Below, piece after piece: positions 9,638 through 17,102 of a stretch of 64,000 bases of DNA. This DNA is from Anaerolineales bacterium UBA2181 (GTDB lineage Bacteria > Chloroflexota > Anaerolineae > Promineifilales > UBA4811): contig DCVT01000062.1 in assembly GCA_002328075.1 (NCBI GenBank), forward strand, positions 161,838 to 225,837, written 5' to 3'. The notes beneath the pieces are model-generated. The model was not told the DNA's origin and made no database searches. It saw only the letters and a program-made list of their open reading frames with translations. Both the position numbers and the translations under genes were made by a program. How positions within the stretch are numbered: the stretch's first letter is position 1; every line of letters starts with the position of its first letter.

Positions 9638-11743
9638 CTACCGGGATTCGGTCGGAGGAGTCCGCCGCCGGGATCGAGCGCCGGAGCTCCGCGGGGGTTG
9701 GACCGTATCCGACCCCACCGCCCCGCCGGGAGGTCCGTCTGCGACACTCTCTGTCGAACCGGTCCCCTCATCCGGGCCAAGATTGCGCGTGAAACGGCAC
9801 GTGGGGTATTGGCTGCAGCCCACAAACGGGCCGCGCTTGCCGCTCCGCCTCACCAGTGGAGCTCCACACCGCGGGCAGTCCTGGCCGGTCGGCTGAGGCG
9901 CGGGCCGCCGGCCGCGCGGCCGGCGCCTGCTAGCCGGTGCGCTGGGCCGGCCTTCGACAGCCTCCACCCGCAGCCTGGGTTGTGCTGCCACCGCTACGGC
10001 GGCCTGATTTACCTGCACCGAGAGCGGTTCCCATAGGGCCCGCACGACTGCTTGCCAGTGCTGTTGACCGTTGGATACCTGGTCCAGTTGGTCCTCCATC
10101 CGGGCAGTAAAGGCGACCTCGAAAACCTCCGGCAGGTGCGCCAGTAAAAAGTCCATGACGGTCATGCCCAGCGGAGTGGAGCGCAATGCGCTTCGCTCTC
10201 GTACCACATAACCGCGGCGATAGAGCGTGTCCAGAATGCCGGCAAAGGTGCTCGGCCGGCCGATTCCCGCTTTCTCCAGCGCCTGGATCAGGGCCGACTC
10301 CGTAAAATGGGGGGGAGGCCGGGTAAAGTGCTGCTCCGGCAAAAGCTGAAAGCAGATCAGCGGCTGGCCGGTCGTCAACGGCGGCAGGCTCTGCAGCGGC
10401 GCCTGGCCCTCCTCTTCCTCTTCGGCCACCTGATAGACATCCAGGAAACCGCTTTCAAGCAACTGCCGGCCGCGGGCCCGGAACAGGTAGGGCAGGGGGG
10501 TCTCGTTCCGCCGGGTCTCAACATCCACCGTCGTCACATCATAGATCGCCGGTTTCATCTGGCTGGCGATGAAGCGCTGCCAGATGAGCAGGTAGAGCCG
10601 CTGCTGGTCCGGCGAAAGCGCGGCCGAAATCTCGGCCGGGAGTCGGGAAGGGCGGGTCGGCCGGATGGCCTCGTGGGCCTCCTGAGCGTTCTTGACCCTG
10701 GTCCGGTAGACCGGCGGCCGCTCCGGAAGGCTGCTGGGATACAGACGGGCGATCACCTGGCGAGCCTCTTCGGCGGCTTCGGGCGCAACGGCCGTGCTGT
10801 CGGTGCGCATGTAGGTGATCAGCCCGGTTCGCTTTTCGCCGGGAAGATCGACCCCCTCGTAGAGCTGCTGGGCCACCAGCATGGTCTTTTTCGCCGGCCA
10901 GCGGAGCCGGTTTGCGGCGTCCTGTTGCAGGGTCGAGGTGGTGTACGGCGGGAATGGTCGGCGGACCTGTCGACGGTGGGTCACCTGCCCAACCCGCCAA
11001 TCCGCACCCTGGAGCCCGTCGATCACCGCGCCGGCGTCGGCCGCCGACCGCAAGACCGGCTTTTCTCCGCCGACCCGCCACAGGCGGGCAAAAAACCGGG
11101 ATGACTCTGCGACGTCCTCCGATACGCCCGAGGCCGCCGGAGCGAGTTCGGCGTCTATTGTCCAGTACTCCTCCGGGACAAAGGACTCGATCTCCCGGTC
11201 TCGTTCCACCACCAACCGGAGGGCCACCGACTGAACCCGGCCGGCTGACAGCCCCCTGTGGCCGGAGATCGCTCGCCAGAGGAGTGGCGACACCTGGTAG
11301 CCCACCAGCCGGTCCAGGATTCGACGGGCCTGCTGTGCGAAAACCAGGTCCATGTTCAAGGCCCCCGGTTGGGCTAGTGCCTCCTGGATGGCCGCGGGCG
11401 TGATCTGGTGGAATCGGACGCGCCGGATCGCCTTGCCCGCCAATTGGGCGCGGCATGCCTCCTGGATGTGCCACGCAATCGCCTCGCCCTCGCGGTCCGG
11501 ATCGGTGGCCAGCACCACTGTGTCAACCTGGCTCATGGCAGTTCGCAGAGCCTGCAGCGTCTTGCGGCTTCCGGGGAGCAAGCGGTAGGTGGGCTGGAAA
11601 CTGCGGTCGAGGTCCACCCCCAGTTCCCTGGGTGGCAGGTCGCGCACGTGACCCATGGACGCGTGCACTCGGAAATCGCGCCCCAGGTACCCTCGCAGCG
11701 TTTTGGCCTTGGCCGGGCTTTCCACAATCACCAGCGCGGTCAT
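9638..11743 (-). CDS. topA: DNA topoisomerase I (type IA)
   Basis: TopA relaxes negative supercoils through a transient 5'-phosphotyrosine bond. The 701-residue protein begins MTALVIVESPAKAKTL (toprim domain; DPDREGEAIAWH carries the acidic Mg-binding residues). It continues with GLSAGRVQSVALRLVVERD and the active-site tyrosine Y311 in GLITYMRTDS. A single C-terminal zinc ribbon (CPRC...GCSQYPTC) is followed by a basic, low-complexity tail. E. coli TopA is longer with more zinc fingers, so this is a compact form. ATG 11743 was chosen because the family starts at M-x-LVIVESPAKAKT and because a promoter ends 7 bases before it, which implies a leaderless mRNA. Confidence 0.95.
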   Translation of the reverse strand: MTALVIVESPAKAKTLRGYLGRDFRVHASMGHVRDLPPRELGVDLDRSFQPTYRLLPGSRKTLQALRTAMSQVDTVVLATDPDREGEAIAWHIQEACRAQLAGKAIRRVRFHQITPAAIQEALAQPGALNMDLVFAQQARRILDRLVGYQVSPLLWRAISGHRGLSAGRVQSVALRLVVERDREIESFVPEEYWTIDAELAPAASGVSEDVAESSRFFARLWRVGGEKPVLRSAADAGAVIDGLQGADWRVGQVTHRRQVRRPFPPYTTSTLQQDAANRLRWPAKKTMLVAQQLYEGVDLPGEKRTGLITYMRTDSTAVAPEAAEEARQVIARLYPSSLPERPPVYRTRVKNAQEAHEAIRPTRPSRLPAEISAALSPDQQRLYLLIWQRFIASQMKPAIYDVTTVDVETRRNETPLPYLFRARGRQLLESGFLDVYQVAEEEEEGQAPLQSLPPLTTGQPLICFQLLPEQHFTRPPPHFTESALIQALEKAGIGRPSTFAGILDTLYRRGYVVRERSALRSTPLGMTVMDFLLAHLPEVFEVAFTARMEDQLDQVSNGQQHWQAVVRALWEPLSVQVNQAAVAVAAQPRLRVEAVEGRPSAPASRRRPRGRRPAPQPTGQDCPRCGAPLVRRSGKRGPFVGCSQYPTCRFTRNLGPDEGTGSTESVADGPPGGAVGSDTVQPPRSSGARSRRRTPPTESR

Positions 11744-11750
11744 GATCATC

Positions 11751-11779
11751 AGTATACGATGGGAGCCGGGTCGGGTCAA
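11751..11779 (-). promoter_or_regulatory. topA promoter, predicted to give a leaderless mRNA
   Basis: On the minus strand TTGACC (11779-11774), 17 bases, TATACT (11756-11751). Only seven bases separate the -10 box from the A of the topA ATG (11743), so transcription should start at or within a base or two of the start codon. No ribosome-binding site is present. Confidence 0.7.
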
Positions 11780-11792
11780 CCGGCCGGGGTTG

Positions 11793-11837
11793 AAAAAAAG
11801 AGGGGGCGACCACTAGGGCCATTTTGTGTGGTCGCCC
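11793..11837 (-). terminator. Terminator of the small RNA
   Basis: A perfect 10-bp stem (11837-11828 with 11813-11804), 14-base loop, then CCTC and seven T on the minus strand (11799-11793). It ends 14 bases before the topA -35 box and so insulates topA from the strong upstream promoter. Confidence 0.85.
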
Positions 11838-11990
11838 ATTCAAGCAGGGAAGCTACAGCGGCGTGGGGGAACGCCACCGTAGCCGGGGTAAGCCCTGGAA
11901 ACCAGGGTTACCCCAAAAGAGGTAAGAACTACCGCTGATGCGGGGGGAACACCAGCGGTAGTCGAGGACATACACCGAAGTGTATGCTGC
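11793..11990 (-). ncRNA. Candidate structured small RNA of about 200 nt with five hairpins
   Basis: A minus-strand transcription unit with no plausible protein lies between a perfect consensus promoter and a strong terminator. In transcript order the hairpins are: A, 7 bp closed by a C(UUCG)G tetraloop (11986-11969); B, 13 bp with a C-rich loop (stem 11962-11950 with 11940-11928, loop 11949-11941); C, 13 bp with one bulge and a UUU loop (11914-11885); D, 13 bp with a UCCCCC loop (11883-11852); E, the 10-bp terminator stem (11837-11828 with 11813-11804) followed by CCUC and seven U. B and D have equal stem length and the same CUAC start, and both expose a run of C. Such loops are known in trans-acting RNAs that pair with Shine-Dalgarno G-runs, so that role is possible but inferred. 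I do not recognise a known RNA family. Confidence 0.75.
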
Positions 11991-11995
11991 CTATC

Positions 11996-12023
11996 ATTAT
12001 ATGGCCTCTTGGTTCTGTGTCAA
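11996..12023 (-). promoter_or_regulatory. Consensus promoter of the small RNA
   Basis: On the minus strand TTGACA (12023-12018), 16 bases, TATAAT (12001-11996). Both hexamers match the sigma-70 consensus perfectly, one of only two such pairs seen here (the other drives the ROK operon). Predicted start is 11988-11990. Confidence 0.85.
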
Positions 12024-12459
12024 GGGATTTACTTACATTCTTATATGGTTCTCCGTATTTCTACGGAGGCGAAATTGCGCCAGGCGTGGCGAGTCGACGG
12101 CGCCCGGCGGGGCTGCCGGTTGGGCCCAAGCACGCCGACCGCAGCCTTCGGCCGGCCCTGATCACGGCGTACCCGCAGATCAGGTGAACGCTGAGGTAAC
12201 CGGCCCCAGGTGCCATTCAGGTCATTTGGGAGGCGTTCTGTCCAGCTGCCGGGCGTATCCGGGTCAATTGGGCTGAATCGGCGCCTCCTGTGCGGCCCGC
12301 GGGTATCAAGTGACCCGGTGTTGCGTTACCTGCAACGCTGTTCGTTTTTCCAAAAGCCTGCGGCATACGGTGACAAGCGTTTGCGAGGGTCGTGGTCACC
12401 CATCGGGTTCTGAGCTATACTGCGTTTGGTGAAAGCTGCCTGGCAGAGGGGAACCTGCA
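12024..12459. other. Intergenic stretch without a recognised gene
   Basis: No convincing coding frame or tRNA was seen. One 7-bp hairpin with a four-base loop occurs at 12051-12068. A possible -10 box TATACT (12416-12421) lies about 40 bases before the WYL pseudogene start, without a clear -35 box. Confidence 0.4.
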
Positions 12460-12924
12460 ATGGAACGAGCTGCCAACAAGGCGGAACGACTGCAGCAACT
12501 GGAGACACTGCTCCTAGCCCGTCCCGACGGCCTGCGCAGGGCGGAGATTGCCCGGCGGTTGGGAGTCCACCGGTCGACTATCGGCCGCGATGGGGACGAG
12601 TGAAGCCGGCGGCCTCCAATCTGGGAGGATGGGAACCGGCTGGGGATCAACCGGGACGACTACCAGGTGGCGCTGCGGGTGACGATGCACGAGGCCATGG
12701 CAATGCACCTGGCGTCGCGTCTCTTGGCGGGCCACTCCGACAAGCATAACCCGTACGCAGCGGCGGTGCTCCGCAGGCCAGACTTGGCGGTGGAGAAACT
12801 GGCACCGCTGGTGAGCCGTCACGTGCAACTGCCGGCCGATGTGACGGACAGCGCCGCCCAGCGACACGGCCCGGTCTACGTGGAGGTGTTGGAGACGCTG
12901 ACGCGGGCGTGGTCCGCGGATTGA
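12460..12924 (+). pseudogene. WYL-type HTH regulator, broken by a stop codon and truncated
   Basis: ATG 12460 opens MERAANKAERLQQLETLLLARPDGLRRAEIARRLGVHRSTIGRD, a winged HTH of the kind found in CRISPR-associated WYL regulators. The frame hits TGA at 12601. The same frame continues with SRRPPIWEDGNRLGINRDDYQ and then HEAMAMHLASRLLAGHSDKHNPYAAAVLRRPDLAVEKLAPLVSRHV...VLETLTRAWSAD, matching the middle of the family. A leucine codon appears to have become TGA. The frame ends where a CRISPR-like repeat begins, and the C-terminal WYL domain is missing. Intact members are about 320 residues and commonly sit beside type I-C cas genes, so the gene was probably cut by a deletion that also removed the cas operon. 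Confidence 0.8.
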
Positions 12925-13062
12925 AATACCGTTGCCGACGGCGTGCCCCTGCGTGACTACATTCCGCTCACGGTGTGGGGAGCGTGGATTGAAATACCAG
13001 AGCGATATCGTGATATACAATAGGGACAGGTCGCTCCCCGTGTGGGGAGCGTGGATGGAAAT
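12895..13062 (+). CRISPR. Relic type I-C CRISPR array: three decayed repeats, two spacers
   Basis: The best repeat (13030-13062, 33 bases) has the type I-C form: GTCGCTCCCC, palindromic partner GGGGAGC, then GTGGAT and a GAAAT end. The middle repeat (12963-12995) differs at about five positions, mostly at its 5' end. The first (ending 12927) keeps only the 3' handle GGATTGAAAT; its hairpin part is replaced by pseudogene sequence. Spacers are 12928-12962 (35 bases) and 12996-13029 (34 bases), the right size for type I-C. The last repeat has a T-to-G change in its handle. No cas gene is present, so the array should be inactive. Confidence 0.8.
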
Positions 13063-13075
13063 TGGCGAGAACTCC

Positions 13076-13321
13076 ATGAACGGCGACGAACGAGAAGATA
13101 CGACGATCTACAAGGTGGTGGTGAACCACGAAGAGCAGTACTCCATCTGGCCGGCTGATCGGGAGAACCCGCTGGGCTGGCGCGACGCCGGGAAGGCCGG
13201 ACTCAAGGCCGAGTGTCTGGCCTACATCGGCGAGGTCTGGACCGACATGCGACCGCTCAGCCTACGGAAAAAGATGGAGGCCGACCGCCAAGCCGCCGAC
13301 TCGACCGAACAGGCGGATTGA
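13076..13321 (+). CDS. MbtH-like protein
   Basis: This 81-residue protein matches the MbtH family, small activators that bind the adenylation domain of nonribosomal peptide synthetases. The signature is clear: YKVVVNHEEQYSIWPADRENPLGWRDAGKAGLKAECLAYIGEVWTDMRPLSLR, with NxEEQYSIWP, the conserved tryptophans and WTDMRP. ATG 13076 was chosen because the conserved region begins shortly after; the frame is open further upstream but through CRISPR repeats. The start lies only 13 bases after the last repeat. There is no synthetase gene in the window, so it acts in trans or is left over from a lost cluster. Confidence 0.88.
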   Translation: MNGDEREDTTIYKVVVNHEEQYSIWPADRENPLGWRDAGKAGLKAECLAYIGEVWTDMRPLSLRKKMEADRQAADSTEQAD

Positions 13322-13387
13322 GGCGCTGACCGGCCGGGTAACCGTTCTGACCATCCGGCCGGCGGTCGTCGATCACCGCCCGCCCCG

Positions 13388-14329
13388 CTACGCCAGTCGC
13401 CGCCGAAAGTCGGCGATGGTCTTCAGCAGGCCCTCCCGAGCCGGGACTAGTGGCGACCAGCCCAGCAGCGCCTGCGCCCGGCCGATTTCCGCTCGCCGCA
13501 CCTTGGGGTCGTCGGCCGGCAGCGGGCGGTGTTCTAGCGGCGACCGGCTGCCGGTGAGCTCGCGGATCAGCTCGGCCAGTTCCAGCACCGTCATCTCGAA
13601 CGGGCTGCCAATGTTCACCGGTTCGGCTGCCTCGGCTGCCTCACACATCAGCAGGCGGTAGATGCCTTCCACCTCGTCGCCAATATAGACGATGCTGCGC
13701 GTCTGCGAGCCATCGCCATAGACGGTGAGCGGCTCGCCCCGCAGGGCCTGGGTGATGAAATTGGGCACGGCCCGGCCGTCGTTCAGGCGCATACGGGGGC
13801 CGAACGTGTTGAAAATGCGAACGATACGCGTATCCACCCCGTGATACCGATGGTAGGCCATGGTCAGCGCCTCGGCAAACCGTTTGGCCTCGTCGTATAC
13901 CCCGCGCATCCCCACCGGGTTGACGTTCCCCCAATAATCCTCCGGCTGCGGGTGGACCAGCGGGTCGCCGTAGACCTCGGAGGTGGACGCCAGCAGAAAA
14001 CGGGCGTTCTTGGCCATAGCCAGCCCCAACGCGTTGTGGGTGCCCAACGCTCCCACCTTGAGGGTCTGGATGGGAAAGCGGAGGTAGTCCACCGGGCTGG
14101 CCGGGGAGGCAAAATGGAGGACGGCGTCCAGCCCGCCGGCCAGGTAGATATAGTTGGTGACGTCGTGCCGGACAAAGCTGAAATCCGGCCGGCCGTTGAG
14201 GTGGGCGATGTTGTCGGTGGTGCCGGTGAGCAGGTTGTCCATCACCACCACCTGGTGCCCCTCGCTCAGAAAGCGGTCAGCCAGGTGGCTGCCGATGAAC
14301 CCTGCTCCGCCGGTAATCAGGACGCGCAT
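13388..14329 (-). CDS. NAD-dependent epimerase/dehydratase, UDP-xylose synthase-like
   Basis: A 313-residue extended SDR enzyme with the Rossmann motif GGAGFIG (residues 7-13), the catalytic T/S near 116-117 (STSEVYGDP) and Y145-x3-K149 (GVYDEAKR). The segment VYGDPLVHPQPEDYWGNVNPVG is characteristic of UDP-glucuronate decarboxylase (UDP-xylose synthase), which makes UDP-xylose for cell-surface glycans. The usual PR in NPVGPRG is NPVGMRG here. The C-terminal region binds the nucleotide sugar. A possible minus-strand -10 box TATAAT (14403-14398) lies about 70 bases upstream. Its 3' end faces MbtH with a 66-base gap. Confidence 0.85.
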   Translation of the reverse strand: MRVLITGGAGFIGSHLADRFLSEGHQVVVMDNLLTGTTDNIAHLNGRPDFSFVRHDVTNYIYLAGGLDAVLHFASPASPVDYLRFPIQTLKVGALGTHNALGLAMAKNARFLLASTSEVYGDPLVHPQPEDYWGNVNPVGMRGVYDEAKRFAEALTMAYHRYHGVDTRIVRIFNTFGPRMRLNDGRAVPNFITQALRGEPLTVYGDGSQTRSIVYIGDEVEGIYRLLMCEAAEAAEPVNIGSPFEMTVLELAELIRELTGSRSPLEHRPLPADDPKVRRAEIGRAQALLGWSPLVPAREGLLKTIADFRRRLA

Positions 14330-14604
14330 GGTGTACCTCTCGTCGACGGCCTTACCGGGCCGGCCTTGCGCCGGGCCATGAGGGGCCGACTGGCGCCATT
14401 ATACCGCAGGTAACCCGACGGCGGAAATCGCGCCCCGGGCCGCCAACGCCGCCCGGCCCTCGCGGGGCCCGCGGAAAGCCCCAGGAAACTCAACATCACA
14501 CCAAGCTGGACGGACGCCAGGAGACCAAGACACACGCCCATCGTTTGCGACCCTGGGTTCCGGCGCACCTGCGTTGGTGCGCCACCGTCGCCCACTGCGG
14601 CCGG

Positions 14605-16461
14605 TCACAACCCCAGCTCGCGCTTTTTCCCGGCCGTGGGCAGGCCGGTCGCTACATCCCAGCCGCGGGCACGATAGTAATCGTCCAACATCAGTTCAAG
14701 CTGAAGGACAGTCCCGCTGGCAGAGGGTTCAACCAGGAAGCGCTGGGGAAGGGTGTCGGCCGATCGATCGAGCCCCAGGCGCGCGTTGAACAACCGCTCC
14801 AGGTTCACAATCCGCTCGCCGATCTGCCGCACATCTTCTCCGGTGAGCGGCCAGCCGGTCGCCGCCTCCAAGAGGCCGGCCGTTTCGTCCCAGTCCAGCA
14901 CCTCCATGTTGTTGTAGGTGTTCTTGCACACGCCGGTCGCGTCGGCTATGGCGGCCATCTCCTCGAAGTGCTTGACCAAGACCCCCTTGCCGCGGTGGTC
15001 GAGACGGAACGCGGATTCCGCGCTGCCAAAGCGCCGTAACCCTTCGGCCGCGTCACCCGAGAACTCGAACCAGGGTTCCGATCGCAGATGATCGGCACCG
15101 CGACTGGAGACGGCGTTACCGAGCCCGTACCCCTGCATGACCCGGACATCGGCCTGAAAGAGCTCTAGCCCTTTGCCGTGAAAGGCGATGGATTCCGAAC
15201 CGCGGCCGAGGCGCTGGGCTGCCTGGGCAACCCCATCCGCCAACAGGTCGCCAATCCCCTCGCGTTGGGCCACCTTGTGCACCAGTGCCACCACCGCCTG
15301 GCCGTTGCCCCAGACCAGCTCGAGTCCGTCCGCCTCCCGGCGGGAGAGCAGACCGCGCTCGGTGCACTCCATCGCCCAGGCGATCACCTCGCTGAGCGAG
15401 ATGGCGTCCATGCCGTACCGGTTGGCCAGGTCTATGCAGTGGAGCGCCAGTGGCAGGTCGCCGTTTCCAACCCGGGCGGTAAAACCGGCCAGCGGCTCGT
15501 ATTCTGGACCCTCCAGGCAGAGGCCGGGGAAGCGGGGATCGTCCACCTGCAGGAACCGGCTGCAGGGGATATTGCAGGCAAAGCAGGCCTTGCTCTTGAC
15601 CTTGAAGAGCGCCTCGATGGCCTCGCCGCTGACCTCGTTGGCCATTTCAAAACGGCCGGCCTGGAAATGGCGGGTCGGCAGGCCGCCAATGGCGTCCAGC
15701 GCCCGCAGGAGTTTCGTGGTGCCCAACCGGACCCTCAAGGCGTACTCCGGATGGCAATAGATGCGGTCATATATGAGGTCGATTATCCGCTCAAACCCGG
15801 CCATGTCGGCCACCGGGAAAAGGCGGGTGCCGCGCACCACAATGGCTTTGAGGTTTTTGGAGGCCATGACCGCGCCCATGCCGGTGCGGGCGGCCGCCCG
15901 CACCAGGTTGACAAACACTCCGGAAAAGAGCACCCCGTTCTCGGCCGCCGGTCCGATGGCAGCGACCTGGACGTCGGCGTCACCCAACTCGCTGCGGAGC
16001 GATTTGGTGGTCTGCACCACGTCCTGCCCGCTGAGGTGGCGGGCATCGCGCACCTCCACCCGATCATCTGCGATGGCAAGATACACCGGGTGATCGGCCC
16101 GGCCCGTGATGACCAACTGGTCCAGGCCGGCAAACTTGAGCTCGGGGCCAAAGAAACCACCGGCGTTCGAGTCGCCCAGGATGCCGGTCTGGGGCGAGAG
16201 GGCACTGATGTTGAACCGGGCTCCGCCGGGAAAGGAGGTGCCCGCCAACGGTCCGGCGCCCACCAGGAGCAGGTTCTGCGGCGCCAGCCCGCCGGTCCCA
16301 GCCGGCAGCTCGTCCCAGAGCCGCTTGATGTTCAGTCCCCGGCCGCCGAGGTAGGCGCGGGCCAGATGCTCCTCCGTGGGATGACGGCCAACCGTGCCGC
16401 CGGTCAGGTCCGCACGCAAGACCGCCCCCCCGTAGCTGGGAAGATCGGGGGATCGGTTCAT
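14605..16461 (-). CDS. aor: Aldehyde:ferredoxin oxidoreductase, second copy
   Basis: A 618-residue AOR-family tungsten enzyme close to the classical length. It has YLGGRGLNIKRLW, the pterin/FeS N-domain (GAGPLAGTSFPGGARFNISALSPQTG, NAGGFFGPELKFAGLDQLVI), cluster cysteines C293, C296 and C300 (CFACNIPC) and C502 (TGVCKN). This is the standard C-x2-C-x3-C spacing. It should oxidise aldehydes with ferredoxin or the linked polyferredoxin as acceptor. ATG 16461 overlaps the ferredoxin stop as ATGA, showing translational coupling and fixing the start; a longer frame exists upstream but overlaps the ferredoxin gene. Confidence 0.92.
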   Translation of the reverse strand: MNRSPDLPSYGGAVLRADLTGGTVGRHPTEEHLARAYLGGRGLNIKRLWDELPAGTGGLAPQNLLLVGAGPLAGTSFPGGARFNISALSPQTGILGDSNAGGFFGPELKFAGLDQLVITGRADHPVYLAIADDRVEVRDARHLSGQDVVQTTKSLRSELGDADVQVAAIGPAAENGVLFSGVFVNLVRAAARTGMGAVMASKNLKAIVVRGTRLFPVADMAGFERIIDLIYDRIYCHPEYALRVRLGTTKLLRALDAIGGLPTRHFQAGRFEMANEVSGEAIEALFKVKSKACFACNIPCSRFLQVDDPRFPGLCLEGPEYEPLAGFTARVGNGDLPLALHCIDLANRYGMDAISLSEVIAWAMECTERGLLSRREADGLELVWGNGQAVVALVHKVAQREGIGDLLADGVAQAAQRLGRGSESIAFHGKGLELFQADVRVMQGYGLGNAVSSRGADHLRSEPWFEFSGDAAEGLRRFGSAESAFRLDHRGKGVLVKHFEEMAAIADATGVCKNTYNNMEVLDWDETAGLLEAATGWPLTGEDVRQIGERIVNLERLFNARLGLDRSADTLPQRFLVEPSASGTVLQLELMLDDYYRARGWDVATGLPTAGKKRELGL

Positions 16462-16901
16462 GGCTGGCAACCGTCTTGGGTGTACTGCAACGCGCCCGTC
16501 GAACACCGTCGGGCGCAGGCGGGGTTACCGCCGCACAGGTCGCATACCAGCGGCAGGCCCCACAAGGGGTCATCGGCGCCGCCGTCCGGAGCCCGGACCG
16601 CCAGAACCCCCCAGGGACAGGCGGACGCGCAATCGCCGCACCCCTGGCAGAGGTCGGCGTCCAGGAGGAGCGCGCCGCTGGCAGGGTCCTGCCGGAGGGC
16701 ACGTTCTGGGCATGCGGCCACGCAGGGGGCATCCGGACAGTGACGACAGACCTGGGGGATGTCGAGTCCCAGGGGCTCGTTCTTAATGACCTGCAGCCGG
16801 GCGGCCGAGGTGCCAAAACGGCCTTCGTGGGTAGCCACGCAGGCGATCATGCAAGCGCGGCAGCCGCTGCAGATCTCCGGCCGGACAATCAAGCTCTTCA
16901 C
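16458..16901 (-). CDS. Four-cluster ferredoxin subunit of the second AOR
   Basis: A 147-residue iron-sulfur protein of the HycB/DmsB type. Cysteine motifs are CSGCRACMIAC, CRHCPDAPCVAAC, CQGCGDCASAC and CDLCGGNPACARRC, giving sixteen ligands for four [4Fe-4S] clusters. It should relay electrons between the AOR catalytic subunit and a quinone- or ferredoxin-linked partner. The start codon is GTG at 16901; no clear Shine-Dalgarno site precedes it. It ends in an ATGA overlap with the AOR gene. A promoter with extended -10 box lies just upstream. Confidence 0.9.
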   Translation of the reverse strand: MKSLIVRPEICSGCRACMIACVATHEGRFGTSAARLQVIKNEPLGLDIPQVCRHCPDAPCVAACPERALRQDPASGALLLDADLCQGCGDCASACPWGVLAVRAPDGGADDPLWGLPLVCDLCGGNPACARRCSTGALQYTQDGCQP

Positions 16902-16923
16902 AGGGAGGCACCAATGGCGGCCG

Positions 16924-16932
16924 ATTATACCA
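16924..16932 (-). promoter_or_regulatory. Extended -10 promoter of the ferredoxin-AOR pair
   Basis: Minus-strand TGG-TATAAT (16932-16924) is an extended -10 element with perfect -10 hexamer; no good -35 box is visible. Predicted start is near 16917, about 16 bases before the GTG start codon. Confidence 0.55.
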
Positions 16933-17102
16933 TAGCATCCGACGTGAAAGTGCCGGGGAGACGCATTGGCCGGCCGGCGCCGACCGTTTTGGCGCCCGTG
17001 ACCGGGCAGCCCGGCTCAGGTGCCGCACCCGGCTCATATGACCATTGGTTGCTCCGGGGGCGGCCCTCCAGGGCGCGCGCCTGGTGTCCTCTGCGCCGGG
17101 GC

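Noticed and set aside
12514..13077. 187-codon minus-strand frame with FNPRSPHRE-like N-terminus
   Set aside because: This is the well-known false translation of type I-C CRISPR repeats on the reverse strand plus the antisense of the WYL pseudogene.
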